Source: Paracoccaceae bacterium (lineage in GTDB: Bacteria > Pseudomonadota > Alphaproteobacteria > Rhodobacterales > Rhodobacteraceae). From it: a stretch of DNA of 41,449 nt. A program made the position numbers and the translations under genes. Location of the stretch: contig JAFIEE010000007.1 in NCBI GenBank assembly GCA_020832705.1, forward strand, positions 1 to 41,449, written 5' to 3'. The notes below the pieces were generated by a model. The model saw only the letters and a list, made by a program, of their open reading frames with translations. It was not told where the DNA came from and ran no database searches. Shown here piece after piece: positions 26,941 to 37,815 of the stretch (the stretch's first letter is position 1; the number at the start of each line of letters is the position of its first letter).

Positions 26941-28050
26941 ATGCTGGAAGTGACGGCCCGCGCCGCAGCGCCGATCCCGCTGGACGCGGCCTTCACGGTC
27001 GCGCCGGGGGAGCTGCTGGCGCTGGTGGGGCCTTCGGGGGCGGGCAAGACCACGCTTCTGCGTGCGGTGGCCGGGCTGTGGCGCCCGGATGCAGGGCGCG
27101 TGGCGGTGGATGGTGTGACCTGGCTGGATACGGGCGCGGGCGTCGATTTGGCACCGCACCGCCGCAGGGTGGGGGTGGTGTTCCAGTCCTACGCCCTGTT
27201 TCCGCACATGAGCGCGGTGCAGAATGTCATGGCAGCCATGGATGCGCCGGACGGGCGCGCGGCCGCGCGGCTGCTCGATCTGGTCAACCTGCACGGGCTG
27301 GCCGACCGCCGGCCGGCGCAGTTGTCCGGCGGGCAGCAGCAGCGCGTGGCGCTGGCCCGCGCGCTGGCGCGTCGCCCGCAGGCGCTGCTGCTGGACGAGC
27401 CGTTTTCCGCCGTCGACCGCGCCACGCGCGAGAAGCTGCACGCCGAGGTGGTGGCGCTGCGCGCGCATCTGAACATGCCGGTGGTGCTGGTCACCCATGA
27501 CGTGCACGAGGCGCAACTGCTGGCCGACCAGATGGTGGTTCTGGCGCAGGGGCGGGTGGTGCGCGCAGGCGCCACCGCCGAGGTCATGTCCGATCAGGAG
27601 GCGCTGCGCGCACTGGGCATCCGCGAGGTCGCCGCCATGCTGCCCGCGACCGTGGCCGAACATCTGCCCGACGACCTGACCCGGCTCACGGCGGCGGGCG
27701 GGACGCTGTATCTGCCCCGCGTCAATGCCGGTATCGGCGCGCAGGTGCGGGTCCGGATCCTGGCGCATGAGGTCATCCTGGCCCGCAGCCACCCTGCGGG
27801 CCTGTCGGCGCAGAACATCCTGGCCGGGCGTGTCAGCCGCACCGTTCCGGGTGCCGGTCCGGCGGTCATGGTTCATGTGGCGGTGGGCGGGCATGAGGTT
27901 CTGGCCCGAATCACCCGCCGCGCCGCCGCGCAACTGGACCTGCAGCCGGGGATGGAGGTGTATGTGATCGTGAAGTCCATGTCGGTCGCACGCCACCATA
28001 TCGCGCCGGCCTCGGCACCGATGCCTCCCGCCGATATTCCGCAATATTGA
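26941..28050 (+). CDS. modC: Molybdate ABC transporter ATP-binding protein with TOBE-like C-terminus
   Basis: GPSGAGKTTLLRAVAGLWRPDAG, LSGGQQQRVALARALA, LLLDEPFSAVDR; C-terminal TOBE-like region. Confidence 0.93.
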   Translation: MLEVTARAAAPIPLDAAFTVAPGELLALVGPSGAGKTTLLRAVAGLWRPDAGRVAVDGVTWLDTGAGVDLAPHRRRVGVVFQSYALFPHMSAVQNVMAAMDAPDGRAAARLLDLVNLHGLADRRPAQLSGGQQQRVALARALARRPQALLLDEPFSAVDRATREKLHAEVVALRAHLNMPVVLVTHDVHEAQLLADQMVVLAQGRVVRAGATAEVMSDQEALRALGIREVAAMLPATVAEHLPDDLTRLTAAGGTLYLPRVNAGIGAQVRVRILAHEVILARSHPAGLSAQNILAGRVSRTVPGAGPAVMVHVAVGGHEVLARITRRAAAQLDLQPGMEVYVIVKSMSVARHHIAPASAPMPPADIPQY

Positions 28051-28104
28051 CACAGCGTCCGATTTAGTGGATATGCGGGTGCAGACGCAGCCGGAGGTTC
28101 TTGC

Positions 28105-29292
28105 ATGTCGGACGCATTCCTCGATCATCTTCGCACCACGCTTGACGGGATCGCGGCCGAGGGCCTGATGAAGCGCGAGCGGCAGATCACCTCGGCCCAG
28201 GGCGGGCGGGTGCAGGTGGACGGGCGCGCGGTCATCAACCTGTGCGCCAACAATTACCTTGGCCTCGCCGATCACCCGGCGCTGATTGCGGCGGCAACGC
28301 AGGCGATGGCGGATCACGGCTTCGGCATGGCCTCGGTCCGGTTCATCTGCGGCACGCAGGACCTGCACCGCGCGCTGGAGGCGCGGCTGGCGCGGTATCT
28401 CGGCACCGATGACAGTATCCTGTTCGCCGCCTGTTTCGATGCCAACGGCGCGCTGTTCGAACCGCTGCTGGGCCCCGAGGATGCGGTGATCTCGGACGCG
28501 CTGAACCATGCCAGCATCATCGACGGGATCCGCCTGTCCAAGGCGCGCCGCTTTCGCTACGCCAATTCCGACATGGCGGATCTGGAAGCACAGTTGAAAG
28601 CGGCGCGGGCGGGCGGCGCGCGCCATGTGATGATCGCCACGGACGGGGTGTTCAGCATGGATGGATATCTGGCGAAACTGCCGGACATCCGCGCGCTGGC
28701 CGACCGTCATGATGCGCTGCTGATGGTGGATGACTGCCATGCCACCGGCTTCATCGGCCCGCAGGGGCGCGGCACCCCCGCACATTTCGGGGTGCGCGCC
28801 GATATCCTGACCGGCACGCTGGGCAAGGCGCTGGGCGGCGCGCTTGGCGGCTATGTCGCCGGGCCGCAACCGGTGGTGGACCTCTTGCGCCAGCGCGGGC
28901 GGCCCTATCTGTTCTCCAACGCGCTGCCGCCTGCGATTGTCGCGGCGGGGCTGGCCGCGCTCGATCTGGTCGAAGCGGCTGATGATCTGCGCGCGCAGCT
29001 TTTCGACAATGCCGCCTATTGGCGCGCGGGGCTGGAACGCGCAGGCTTTGACCTGCTGCCCGGCGCGCATCCGATCATTCCGGTCATGCTGCATGACGCG
29101 CACCGCGCGCAGGCAATGGCGGCGCGGCTGTTCGATCTTGGTGTTTATGTCTCGCCCTTCTTCTTTCCGGTCGTGCCCAGGGGGCAGGCGCGCATCCGCA
29201 CGCAGATGAACGCCGCATTGACGCGCACCGATCTGGACGAAGCCTTGGCCGCCTTTGCGCAGGCGGGCCGCGACACGGGGGTATTATCTTGA
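28105..29292 (+). CDS. kbl: 2-amino-3-ketobutyrate CoA ligase (glycine C-acetyltransferase)
   Basis: [82 protein letters not shown]. Confidence 0.96.
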   Translation: MSDAFLDHLRTTLDGIAAEGLMKRERQITSAQGGRVQVDGRAVINLCANNYLGLADHPALIAAATQAMADHGFGMASVRFICGTQDLHRALEARLARYLGTDDSILFAACFDANGALFEPLLGPEDAVISDALNHASIIDGIRLSKARRFRYANSDMADLEAQLKAARAGGARHVMIATDGVFSMDGYLAKLPDIRALADRHDALLMVDDCHATGFIGPQGRGTPAHFGVRADILTGTLGKALGGALGGYVAGPQPVVDLLRQRGRPYLFSNALPPAIVAAGLAALDLVEAADDLRAQLFDNAAYWRAGLERAGFDLLPGAHPIIPVMLHDAHRAQAMAARLFDLGVYVSPFFFPVVPRGQARIRTQMNAALTRTDLDEALAAFAQAGRDTGVLS

Positions 29293-30314
29293 AGGCGCTG
29301 GAAAAATCCCGCCCCGAGCCGGGGCTTTGGCAGATCGAGGCAGCGGTGCCCGAAATCGGCCCCGATGACGTGCTGATCCGGGTGCGCAAGACCGGCATAT
29401 GCGGCACCGATATCCATATCTGGAACTGGGACGACTGGGCGGCGCGCACCGTGCCGGTGCCGCTGATCACCGGCCACGAGTTCGCGGGCGAGATTGTGGA
29501 ACTGGGCCGCAACGTGACCGGGCTGGAGATCGGCCAGCGTTGCTCGGGCGAGGGACACCTGATCGGCCGCGAGAGCCGCCAGAGCCGCGCCGGCAAGTTC
29601 CACCTCGACCCGGAAACGCGCGGCATCGGGGTCAATGAGCCCGGCGCATTCGCCGAATACCTGCGTTTGCCTGCGTTCAACGTGGTGGCCTTGCCGGATG
29701 CCATCGACGACGAGATCGGCGCCATCCTCGACCCGCTGGGCAATGCGGTGCATACCGCGCTCAGCTTCGATCTGGTGGGCGAGGATGTGCTGATCACCGG
29801 CGCCGGGCCCATCGGCATCATGGCCGCCGCCGTCGCCCGCCATGTCGGCGCGCGCCATGTGGTGATCACCGATGTGAACCCCGCGCGGCTGGAGCTGGCC
29901 ACGCAGGTCGCCGATGTGGTGCCGGTGAACGTGGCGCAACAGGATCTGGCCGAGGTGAAAGCCCGCCTGAAGATGCGCGAGGGCTTCGACGTGGGGCTGG
30001 AGATGTCCGGCAACCAGGCCGCACTGGATCAGATGGTGGAAAACCTGGTCATGGGCGGGCGTATCGCGCTGCTGGGGATCCCGCCGGGCAAGTCGCCGGT
30101 GGACTGGTCGCGGATCGTGTTCAAGGCGATTACCATCAAGGGCGTCTATGGCCGCGAGATCTTCGAGACCTGGTACAAGATGATCGCCATGCTGGAAAAC
30201 GGGCTGGACGTGCGACCGGTCATCACGCACCGCTTCGCGGCCGGGGACTTCGCGCGCGGGTTCGAGGTGATGCGCAGCGGCACGTCCGGGAAGGTGGTGC
30301 TGGACTGGCGCTGA
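29289..30314 (+). CDS. tdh: L-threonine 3-dehydrogenase (TTG start overlapping the kbl stop)
   Basis: [75 protein letters not shown]. Confidence 0.96.
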   Translation: MKALEKSRPEPGLWQIEAAVPEIGPDDVLIRVRKTGICGTDIHIWNWDDWAARTVPVPLITGHEFAGEIVELGRNVTGLEIGQRCSGEGHLIGRESRQSRAGKFHLDPETRGIGVNEPGAFAEYLRLPAFNVVALPDAIDDEIGAILDPLGNAVHTALSFDLVGEDVLITGAGPIGIMAAAVARHVGARHVVITDVNPARLELATQVADVVPVNVAQQDLAEVKARLKMREGFDVGLEMSGNQAALDQMVENLVMGGRIALLGIPPGKSPVDWSRIVFKAITIKGVYGREIFETWYKMIAMLENGLDVRPVITHRFAAGDFARGFEVMRSGTSGKVVLDWR

Positions 30315-30322
30315 GGCCCGCG

Positions 30323-30338
30323 CCGGGGAAACCCCCGG
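30323..30338 (+). terminator. Short GC hairpin after tdh
   Basis: CCGGGG-aaac-CCCCGG a few bp past the tdh stop; no U-run, so weak. Confidence 0.3.
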
Positions 30339-30481
30339 GCGGCAACGGGGCGGCGGTTGCGTCCCGGTCCTGCTGTCACTTCCTGTGCAACCTGTCCGGA
30401 AGGTCCTTGGTCACGGTGCACCCTGGCGCCGGGCGCGCCGGAATTCATGGTTGCTCCGGCGCATGGGCTGCGGTTGGCCGG

Positions 30482-30982
30482 TCATGGTTTCGTCTTCGTG
30501 CCTGCAAGACCGGGCGCCGGGCCGGTGCGTTTGGCGCGTTTCAGGGCGGCGTCAAGGGCCTCGGCAAACCGGGCGCGGTCGGCGCGGCTGAAGCTGCGCC
30601 CGCCGCCCTGCCGGAACGGGTCGGCGGCGCGCAGGTCCGCCATCAGGTCGCGCATGGCCAGCGCGTTGCCGATATTGGCCGCGGTCAGCACGCTGCCGTC
30701 ATGGCGCAAAACCTGCGCGCCCGCTTCCACGGCGCGCGCCGCCAGCGGCATGTCCGAGGTGACCACCACATCGCCCGGCCCGGCGCGCTCGGCGATCCAG
30801 CGATCGGCGGCATCCGCGCCCTGATCCACATAGACCACCTGCACCAGCGGATGGTCCACAGGGCGCAATCCGCCGTTGGTCACCAGCTTCAGCGCCACGC
30901 CGTGGCGCAGGGCCGTCAGCTCGGCCTCGGCCCGGACGGGGCAGGCATCGGCATCGACATAGATGCACGCCACGCCCGTCAC
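30482..30982 (-). CDS. YaiI/YqxD (DUF188/UPF0178) family protein
   Basis: IYVDADACPVRAEAELTA..VVYVDQGADAADRWIAERAGPGDVVVTSDMPLAARAVEAGA. Confidence 0.92.
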   Translation of the reverse strand: MTGVACIYVDADACPVRAEAELTALRHGVALKLVTNGGLRPVDHPLVQVVYVDQGADAADRWIAERAGPGDVVVTSDMPLAARAVEAGAQVLRHDGSVLTAANIGNALAMRDLMADLRAADPFRQGGGRSFSRADRARFAEALDAALKRAKRTGPAPGLAGTKTKP

Positions 30983-31809
30983 CGGCGCAGCGCGCGGGCG
31001 TGAAACCGGATGTGGCTGGCCATGAAGCTGGAGACGAAGAAGTAGCTGTGGTCATACCCCGCCTGCATCCGGAACGCGCCGGGCTGGCGCCGCGCCGCCA
31101 TGGCCTGGGCCAGCGATTCGGGCTTCAGCAGGTCGAGGAACTGGTCTTCGGTGCCCTGATCGATCAGCACCTCGCCGTCGAAGCCGCGCGCGCGCATCAG
31201 CGCGGTGGCGTCATGTTCGGACCAGCCGCTTTCATCCGCGCCCAGATAGGCGGCGAACTGCTTGCGGCCCCAGTCGCTGGCCACCGGGTTGGCGATGGGC
31301 GCAAAGGCCGAGACCGAGGCAAAGCGCCCCGGCAGCCGCATCGCCAGCGTCAGCGCGCCATGCCCGCCCATGGAATGGCCGGTGATCGCCTGCGCGGCCT
31401 CGTCCAGCGGGAAGTTGTTGAACAGCACCCGGGGCAGGTCCTCGGTCACATAGTCCCACATCCGGTAATGCGCCGCCCAGGGCGCCTGCGTGGCGTTGAC
31501 ATAGAACCCCGCGCCCTGGCCCAGATCATAGGCATCGTCATCGGCCACGCCTTCGCCCCGGGGCGAGGTGTCGGGGAACACCAGCGCCAGCCCGCGGCGC
31601 GCGGCGTGTTCCTGCGCTCCCGCCTTGACCATGGCGTTTTCATGCGTGCAGGTCAGCCCCGACAGATACCACAGCACCGGCACCGGCCCGCGCGCGGCCT
31701 GCGGCGGCAGGAACAGGCCAAAGGTCATCGCGCACCCCGTGGCGCGTGCCTCGTGGCTGTAGACACCCTGCACCCCGCCGAAGGCGCGGTTTTCCGATAT
31801 CGTCTTCAT
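30979..31809 (-). CDS. fghA: S-formylglutathione hydrolase
   Basis: PVLWYLSGLTCTHENAMVKAGAQEHAARRGLALVFPDTSPRG..FYVNATQAPWAAHYRMWDYV..ITGHSMGGHGAL; start refined to 31809. Confidence 0.95.
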   Translation of the reverse strand: MKTISENRAFGGVQGVYSHEARATGCAMTFGLFLPPQAARGPVPVLWYLSGLTCTHENAMVKAGAQEHAARRGLALVFPDTSPRGEGVADDDAYDLGQGAGFYVNATQAPWAAHYRMWDYVTEDLPRVLFNNFPLDEAAQAITGHSMGGHGALTLAMRLPGRFASVSAFAPIANPVASDWGRKQFAAYLGADESGWSEHDATALMRARGFDGEVLIDQGTEDQFLDLLKPESLAQAMAARRQPGAFRMQAGYDHSYFFVSSFMASHIRFHARALRR

Positions 31810-31846
31810 GTTTCCCCCTTGCGGTCCGCTCGTTTCGCACAGCCTG

Positions 31847-32776
31847 TCAGAACGTGCCCACCCAGGCAATCACCACCGGGATGGTGGCGATGCTGATGAT
31901 CGTGGAGATCAGGATCGCCGCCGAGACCCGCGCCGGGCCGACCTGATACTGCTGCGCCAGGATGAACACGTTGCCCGCCACCGGCAGCGCGGCGGCGGCG
32001 ATCATCACGCCCGCCATGAACGGATCGACCCCGAAGACCAGCAACGCCGCCACCGCCACCAGCGCCGGATGCAGCACCAGTTTGCCGAAACACAGCCAGG
32101 TGACGATCCCCAGCCGTTCCACCCGCTTGTCGGCCAGCGAGGCGCCGATGGCGAAGAGCGCGCAGGGCGTGGCCGCAGCGCCCAGCAGCGTCATGAATTC
32201 ATCCACCGGCGCGGCCAGTCCCAGCCCCGTGGCAGACCAGGCCAGCCCCGCCGCCATGGCCATGACCATCGGGTTCTTCAGCACCGCGAGCGCCAGCATC
32301 CGCGGCAGTTCCGCCGAGATCCGCCCCTCGCGCGCGAGCGTGATCAGCATGACGAACAGCGACGAGAACACGATCAGGTCGATGGTCAGGATCATCAGCA
32401 CCGGGGGCACCGACTCGGGGCCCAGCAGCACCACCAGCATGGGCACGCCCAGAAACCCGGTGTTGCCGATGGTCGCCGTATGCGCCTCGATCGTCGCCTC
32501 GGCCAGGGGGCGGCGGCGGGCGAAGGCCACCGCCATGACCAGCCCGTAGAGCATCAGGCACGCCCAGAGATAGGCCGCGAAGGCGCGCGCATCGAACAGT
32601 TCGCCGATGCTCAGGTTGGCCGAGAACCCGAACAGCATCGCCGACAGCGCGAAGTAGAAGACGAAGCGCGTCAGCCAGGCGGTCGCCTCGGGACCGAACA
32701 GTCCCAGCCGACCCGCGCCAAAGCCCAGGCCGATCACGGCAAAGAACGGCAGGGTCTTGACGAAAACCTCGAACAT
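31847..32776 (-). CDS. AEC-family (auxin efflux carrier-like) transporter
   Basis: 10-TM-like protein; TATIGNTGFLGVPMLVVLLG..VLKNPMVMAMAAGL..LPVAGNVFILAQQY. Confidence 0.9.
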   Translation of the reverse strand: MFEVFVKTLPFFAVIGLGFGAGRLGLFGPEATAWLTRFVFYFALSAMLFGFSANLSIGELFDARAFAAYLWACLMLYGLVMAVAFARRRPLAEATIEAHTATIGNTGFLGVPMLVVLLGPESVPPVLMILTIDLIVFSSLFVMLITLAREGRISAELPRMLALAVLKNPMVMAMAAGLAWSATGLGLAAPVDEFMTLLGAAATPCALFAIGASLADKRVERLGIVTWLCFGKLVLHPALVAVAALLVFGVDPFMAGVMIAAAALPVAGNVFILAQQYQVGPARVSAAILISTIISIATIPVVIAWVGTF

Positions 32777-32870
32777 GGCCGGTCCGGTAGCAGATGCCTC
32801 GGAGCCTTGCCAGCACCTGCGGGCTTTTCCTGCGGGTGCGAACGCACTAATCTTGCCTCAGCCGGGAGGG

Positions 32871-33539
32871 ATGATGACAGCAGCAGCACCGAAGCTTCGC
32901 AAGGGCCGGAAATTCGACCAGGTGATCGAGGGCGCGCGCGACGTGTTCATGGCGCATGGCTTCGACGGCGCCGGCGTGGACGAGATCGCGCGCGCCGCCG
33001 GCGTGTCCAAGGCCACGCTCTACAGCTACTTCCCGGACAAGCGGGTGCTGTTTTCCGAGGTCGCGGCGCGCGAATGCCTGCGCCAGGCCGATGCGGCGCT
33101 GGCCAGCATCGACCTGACGGCACCGCCTGCGCGGGTGCTGGATGCCGTGGCGCGGCGGATCATCGCGTTCTTCGCCTCGGACTTCGGGCAGGCGATGTTC
33201 CGGCTCTGCGTGGCCGAAACCGCCCGGTTTCCCGAACTCGGGCGGCGGTTCTATGAAAGCGGGCCGCTGATGGCGCGGGCAAAGCTGGGCGACTACCTGC
33301 GCGCCGCCGCCGCGCGCGGCGAGCTTTGCATCGACGATGTGGACCTGGCCGCCGACCAGTTCGCCCATCTGTGCCATGCCGATCTGCATGACCGGCTGCT
33401 TTGCGGGGTGCAGACGCGGTTCTCGCAGCCCGAAATCGACCGCGTGGTCAAGGGCGCGGTGCGCATGTTCCTGGCCGCCTATGGACGCGGGGCTCCGGTT
33501 CAGGGCGCCAGCAGCGCCACCGCCGCGCCCACGCCATAG
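32871..33539 (+). CDS. TetR-family transcriptional regulator
   Basis: FDQVIEGARDVFMAHGFDGAGVDEIARAAGVSKATLYSYFPDKRVLFSEV; ATG 32871 preceded by GGGAGGG. Confidence 0.93.
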   Translation: MMTAAAPKLRKGRKFDQVIEGARDVFMAHGFDGAGVDEIARAAGVSKATLYSYFPDKRVLFSEVAARECLRQADAALASIDLTAPPARVLDAVARRIIAFFASDFGQAMFRLCVAETARFPELGRRFYESGPLMARAKLGDYLRAAAARGELCIDDVDLAADQFAHLCHADLHDRLLCGVQTRFSQPEIDRVVKGAVRMFLAAYGRGAPVQGASSATAAPTP

Positions 33540-34240
33540 GCGACCGAGGCGCCGACCACGCCGACGCCCAGCATTTCGGCCAGGCAGCGCCCGGTCGGTT
33601 CGGCGCTGGCCCGCGCGCGCACCAGCGCCAGCCCGGTCACTGACAGCGCCGTCATCGCCACCGAGAGCGCGAACACCTGCGGCGTGGGGCTGAGAAAGAA
33701 ATACGGGATCAGCGGCACCGCGCCGAAGGTGATGAAGGCGCCCACCGTCAGCGCCCCGTTCAGCGCGGGTGATTCGAACCGGTTGTCGGTCATGCCCTTG
33801 TCATAGACCATCATCAGATCGCCCAGCATTTCGGGGTTGCGGCAGATCAGCCGGGCGGCCTCGTCCGCATCCTCGGGGCGCATCCCGTGCGCAACCAGAT
33901 GCCGCGCCACCTCGGCTTGCCCGGCACCGTCGCTGTTGGCATAGCGCGCGATCAGCGCCCGGCGCTGGCTGCCATAGACCTGCTGCTGCGAGCGGGTGGA
34001 CAGATACTCGCTCAGCCCCATGGACACGCCATCGGCAAACAGGTTGGCCAGTCCGAAGATCAGCACCGCCAGCGCGCCCACCGCAGCGATGGATTCGCTG
34101 GCCGAGGCACCGGTGAACCCGGCCACCACCGCGAATGTGGTGATGGCGCCGTCGTTGCCGCCATAGATCACCGGCCGCGGGTTGTGGCGCATGGCGTGCG
34201 CGGTGTCCGCCAGCCTGCGCCGCAGGAACGCCCGGGGCAT
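33500..34240 (-). CDS. VIT1/CCC1-family transporter
   Basis: PVIYGGNDGAITTFAVVAGFTGAS..LFADGVSMGLSEYLSTRSQ..GALTVGAFITFGAVPLIPYF; start refined to 34240. Confidence 0.88.
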   Translation of the reverse strand: MPRAFLRRRLADTAHAMRHNPRPVIYGGNDGAITTFAVVAGFTGASASESIAAVGALAVLIFGLANLFADGVSMGLSEYLSTRSQQQVYGSQRRALIARYANSDGAGQAEVARHLVAHGMRPEDADEAARLICRNPEMLGDLMMVYDKGMTDNRFESPALNGALTVGAFITFGAVPLIPYFFLSPTPQVFALSVAMTALSVTGLALVRARASAEPTGRCLAEMLGVGVVGASVAYGVGAAVALLAP

Positions 34241-34280
34241 CAGCGCACGGAGGCCCGGGGGGATGCGCGGCGGTGCATGG

Positions 34281-34398
34281 CCCGGCACGCCCCGGGGGGG
34301 CCGGCACGCGGAACGCGTTGCCGGACGGGGGCAGGGCCCCCCGTTCCGCCCGCAGGGCCAGAAGGCTTGCGCGCGGAACGCGCGCGCCGCAAGGTCAC
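34281..34398 (-). repeat. Copy B of a ~120-bp multi-hairpin intergenic element, downstream of guaA
   Basis: Minus strand: GTGACCTTGCGGCGCGCGCGTTCCGCGCGCAAGCCTTCTGGCCCTGCGGGCGGAACGGGGGGCCCTGCCCCCGTCCGGCAACGCGTTCCGCGTGCCGGCCCCCCCGGGGC; aligns to 37816-37937. Confidence 0.88.
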
Positions 34399-34427
34399 GC
34401 CCGGCAGGGGGAGGGACGCCGCGGCGC

Positions 34428-35996
34428 TCACTCCCATTCGATGGTTCCCGGAGGCTTCGAGGTGATGTCATAGGTCACGCGGTTGATCCCGCGCACCTCG
34501 CCCACCAGCCGTGTGGCCGTTTCCGACAGGAATTCGTGGCTGAACGGGTAGTAATCCGCCGTCATCCCGTCCACGGATGTCACCGCGCGCAGGGCGCAGG
34601 CGTAGTCATAGGTCCGTGCGTCCCCCATCACGCCCACGGTGCGCACCGGCAGGATCGCCACGAAAGCCTGCCAGATCTCGTCATAAAGCCCGTGCTTGCG
34701 GATCTGGTCGATGAACACCGCATCCGCCCGGCGCAGGATTTCCAGCTTCTCGCGGGTGATCTCGCCGGGGCAGCGGATGGCCAGGCCCGGGCCGGGGAAG
34801 GGGTGGCGGCCGATGAAGCTGGGCGGCAGGCCCAGTTCACGCCCCAAGCTCCGCACCTCGTCCTTGAACAGTTCGCGCAGGGGTTCGACCAGCTTCAGCC
34901 CCATCTTCTCGGGCAGCCCGCCGACATTGTGGTGGCTCTTGATCGTCACCGATGGCCCGCCACTGAACGAGACACTTTCGATCACGTCCGGGTAAAGCGT
35001 GCCCTGCGCCAGAAACGCCGCGCCTTCGATCCCGTCGGCGTAGTGCTGGAACACATCGATGAACAGTTTGCCGATGGTCTTGCGCTTTGTTTCCGGGTCG
35101 GAAACGCCCTCCAGCGCGGTCAGGAAGCGTTCGGATTCATCGGCATGGATCAGCGGGATGTTGTAATGGTCGCGGAACATGGTGACCACTTCCTCGGCCT
35201 CGCCCAGCCGCAGCAGTCCATGATCCACAAAGACGCAGGTCAACTGCTCGCCGATCGCCTCATGGATCAGCACCGCGGCCACCGAACTGTCCACCCCGCC
35301 CGACAGGCCACAGATCACCCTGGCATCGCCGACCTGTTCGCGGATCCGCGCCACCGCTTCGGCGCGATAGGCGCCCATGGTCCAGTCGCCGCTGAACCCC
35401 GCCAGCCGGATGAAGTTTTCCAGCAGTTTGCGCCCGTTGGGGGTGTGGTGCACCTCGGGGTGGAACTGCACGGCATAGAAATGTCGCGCGGCATCGGCAA
35501 TCATGGCAAAGGGCGCGCCGCCGGAGGTGCCGATCACCTCGAAGCCTGGCGCCAGTTGCGTGACCCGGTCGCCATGGCTCATCCAGACCTCTTCGCGGCC
35601 GGTGGCGAACAGGCCGTGAAAGATGCCGTCGCCCCGATGCCCCGGCGCGGGTTCGACAAAGGCGCGCCCGAACTCGGCGTGGTGGCCGCCTTCGACCGCG
35701 CCGCCAAGCTGCGCCATCATCACCTGCTGGCCGTAGCAGATGCCCAGCACCGGCACGCCGAGGCCGAACAGTGCGTCCGGCGCGCGCGGGCTGCCCGGGC
35801 GCGTGACCGAATCCGGGCCGCCCGACAGGATCACGGCGCGCGGCGCGCGCTCAGTCAGCAGCGCGTCAGTGACGGTCTGATAGGGGTGGATTTCGCAATA
35901 GACGTTCAACTCGCGCAGGCGCCGCGCGATCAGTTGCGTCACCTGGCTGCCGAAATCGACGATCAGCAGCAGGTCATGGGGCGTGTTCTGGGTCAT
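34428..35996 (-). CDS. guaA: GMP synthase (glutamine-hydrolysing)
   Basis: [82 protein letters not shown]; start 35996. Confidence 0.97.
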   Translation of the reverse strand: MTQNTPHDLLLIVDFGSQVTQLIARRLRELNVYCEIHPYQTVTDALLTERAPRAVILSGGPDSVTRPGSPRAPDALFGLGVPVLGICYGQQVMMAQLGGAVEGGHHAEFGRAFVEPAPGHRGDGIFHGLFATGREEVWMSHGDRVTQLAPGFEVIGTSGGAPFAMIADAARHFYAVQFHPEVHHTPNGRKLLENFIRLAGFSGDWTMGAYRAEAVARIREQVGDARVICGLSGGVDSSVAAVLIHEAIGEQLTCVFVDHGLLRLGEAEEVVTMFRDHYNIPLIHADESERFLTALEGVSDPETKRKTIGKLFIDVFQHYADGIEGAAFLAQGTLYPDVIESVSFSGGPSVTIKSHHNVGGLPEKMGLKLVEPLRELFKDEVRSLGRELGLPPSFIGRHPFPGPGLAIRCPGEITREKLEILRRADAVFIDQIRKHGLYDEIWQAFVAILPVRTVGVMGDARTYDYACALRAVTSVDGMTADYYPFSHEFLSETATRLVGEVRGINRVTYDITSKPPGTIEWE

Positions 35997-36093
35997 GGCC
36001 ACGCAATAGGGCGCGCGCCACCTGTGCGCAAGATCCTGCCTTAGCGCCGCGCTGGGCGCGGCCACGCCCGGCCCATGTCGTTTTGCACCCTGA

Positions 36094-36115
36094 AGCGCCG
36101 CAAACCGGCGGCGCT
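36094..36115 (+). other. Perfect 8-bp inverted repeat in the leader region of the MttB-like gene
   Basis: AGCGCCGC-aaaccg-GCGGCGCT. Confidence 0.6.
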
Positions 36116-36196
36116 CGGGGGCGGGGCCTGCGTATGAACGGCGCATCCGGTGCGGGCAGAACCGCCCCGGCCACGTGCGGCGAAAAGGGGGTCGGC

Positions 36197-37774
36197 ATGT
36201 CAGACGCAGCAGCGGACGCAACCGGGGCATCGGCAGGAGCGGCATCGGCGCGGCGCGCACGCGGCGGGGGCGGTGCGGCACGGCGCGCGGCGCGCACGGC
36301 GGTCAGCGTGGAAACCGCGCGCTACATCACGCGCAATATCCCCGATTTCGAAGTGCTGAACGCCGAGGCGCTGGAGATCATCGAGACCAACGCCGAAACC
36401 GTGCTGGCCGAGATCGGCGTCAATTTCGTCGACAACCCGCAGGCGCTGGAGCGCTGGCGCGCCGCCGGGGCCGAGGTGACGGGCGAGCGGGTGCGCATCC
36501 CGCGCGGGCTGGCGCGCCAGCTTTGCGCAACGGCCCCGTCAACCTTCACGCAAGCCGCCCGCAATCCGGCCCGCAACGTCGAGATCGGCGGCCGCAACCT
36601 GGTGCTGGCGCCGGTCTATGGCCCGCCCTTCGTGCGCTCCGCCGGCGGCGGGCGGCGCTATGCCACCATGGAGGATTTCCGCAATTTCGTGAAACTGGGC
36701 TACATGTCCAAATGGCTGCACCATTCGGGCGGCACCGTGTGCGAACCCACCGACGTGGCCGTGAACAAGCGCCACCTGGACATGCTGCTGGCGCATATGA
36801 CGCTGTCGGACAAGCCCTTCATGGGATCGGTCACCGAACCCGAGCGCGCCACCGATTCGGTGGAGATGGCAAAACTGCTGTTCGGCGCCGACTTCGTGGA
36901 TGCGAACGCGGTGATGACCTCGCTCATCAACATCAATTCGCCGCTGACCTTTGATGCCACGATGATGGGCGCGCTTGAAGTCTATGCGCGCGCCGGGCAG
37001 GCCTGCATCGTCTCGCCGTTCATCGTCGGCGGGGCGATGGCGCCCACCACGGTGGCGGGCACGCTGACGCAGGTGCTGGCCGAGGTGCTGGCAGGGGTGG
37101 CCTACAGCCAGCTTGTCCGCCCCGGTGCACCTGTGATCATGGGCGCCTTCGTTACCTCGATCGACATGAACTCGGGGGCGCCCACCTTCGGCACGCCCGA
37201 GGCCGCGCTGATCACCTATGGCGCGGGGCAACTGGCCCGGCGTCTGGGGCTGCCCTACCGTTCGGGCGGAGCTTTCTGCGGATCGAAACTGCCCGATGCG
37301 CAAGCCGCCTATGAAACCGCCAACAGCCTGAACATGGCGCTGCTGGCGGGGGTGAACTTCATGCTCCATGCCTGCGGCTGGCTGGAAGGCGGGCTTGTGG
37401 CGAGCTTCGAGAAATTCGTGATGGATGCCGACCAGTTGGGGGCGCTGCATCATCTGGCGCGCGGCGTGGACATGAGCGACAACGGGCAGGCCATGGACGC
37501 GATCCGCGAGGTCGGCCCCGGCGGGCACTATCTGGGCTGCGCGCACACGCAGGCCAATTTCAAGGATGCGTTCTGGCGCACCGAGCTTCTGGATTACAAG
37601 CCCTACGAGACCTGGGACGAGGAAGGCGGGCGCGACACCCAGGCGCTGGCCGAGGCACGGGTCAACCGTATGCTGGCGGATTACCAGCAGCCGCAACTCG
37701 ATCCGGGCATCGCCGAGGCGCTGAAGGATTATGTCGCCCGGCGCAAGGCCGCCGAGCCGGACGCTTTCGGGTAA
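36197..37774 (+). CDS. Trimethylamine methyltransferase (MttB) superfamily protein, no pyrrolysine codon
   Basis: [90 protein letters not shown]; continuous ORF without in-frame TAG; start at 36197. Confidence 0.92.
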   Translation: MSDAAADATGASAGAASARRARGGGGAARRAARTAVSVETARYITRNIPDFEVLNAEALEIIETNAETVLAEIGVNFVDNPQALERWRAAGAEVTGERVRIPRGLARQLCATAPSTFTQAARNPARNVEIGGRNLVLAPVYGPPFVRSAGGGRRYATMEDFRNFVKLGYMSKWLHHSGGTVCEPTDVAVNKRHLDMLLAHMTLSDKPFMGSVTEPERATDSVEMAKLLFGADFVDANAVMTSLININSPLTFDATMMGALEVYARAGQACIVSPFIVGGAMAPTTVAGTLTQVLAEVLAGVAYSQLVRPGAPVIMGAFVTSIDMNSGAPTFGTPEAALITYGAGQLARRLGLPYRSGGAFCGSKLPDAQAAYETANSLNMALLAGVNFMLHACGWLEGGLVASFEKFVMDADQLGALHHLARGVDMSDNGQAMDAIREVGPGGHYLGCAHTQANFKDAFWRTELLDYKPYETWDEEGGRDTQALAEARVNRMLADYQQPQLDPGIAEALKDYVARRKAAEPDAFG

Positions 37775-37815
37775 GCGGCGCCCCGCGCGCTGGAGCGGCG
37801 CGCGTCTGAAGCGCC

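Noticed and set aside
30458-30471. GGCGCATGGGCTGC matching the first unit of the 22045-22119 minisatellite
   Set aside because: A single 14-mer match elsewhere is not strong enough against an all-pairs background in GC-rich DNA.
34182-36044. 620-aa plus-strand ORF opposite guaA
   Set aside because: guaA on the minus strand is unambiguous.
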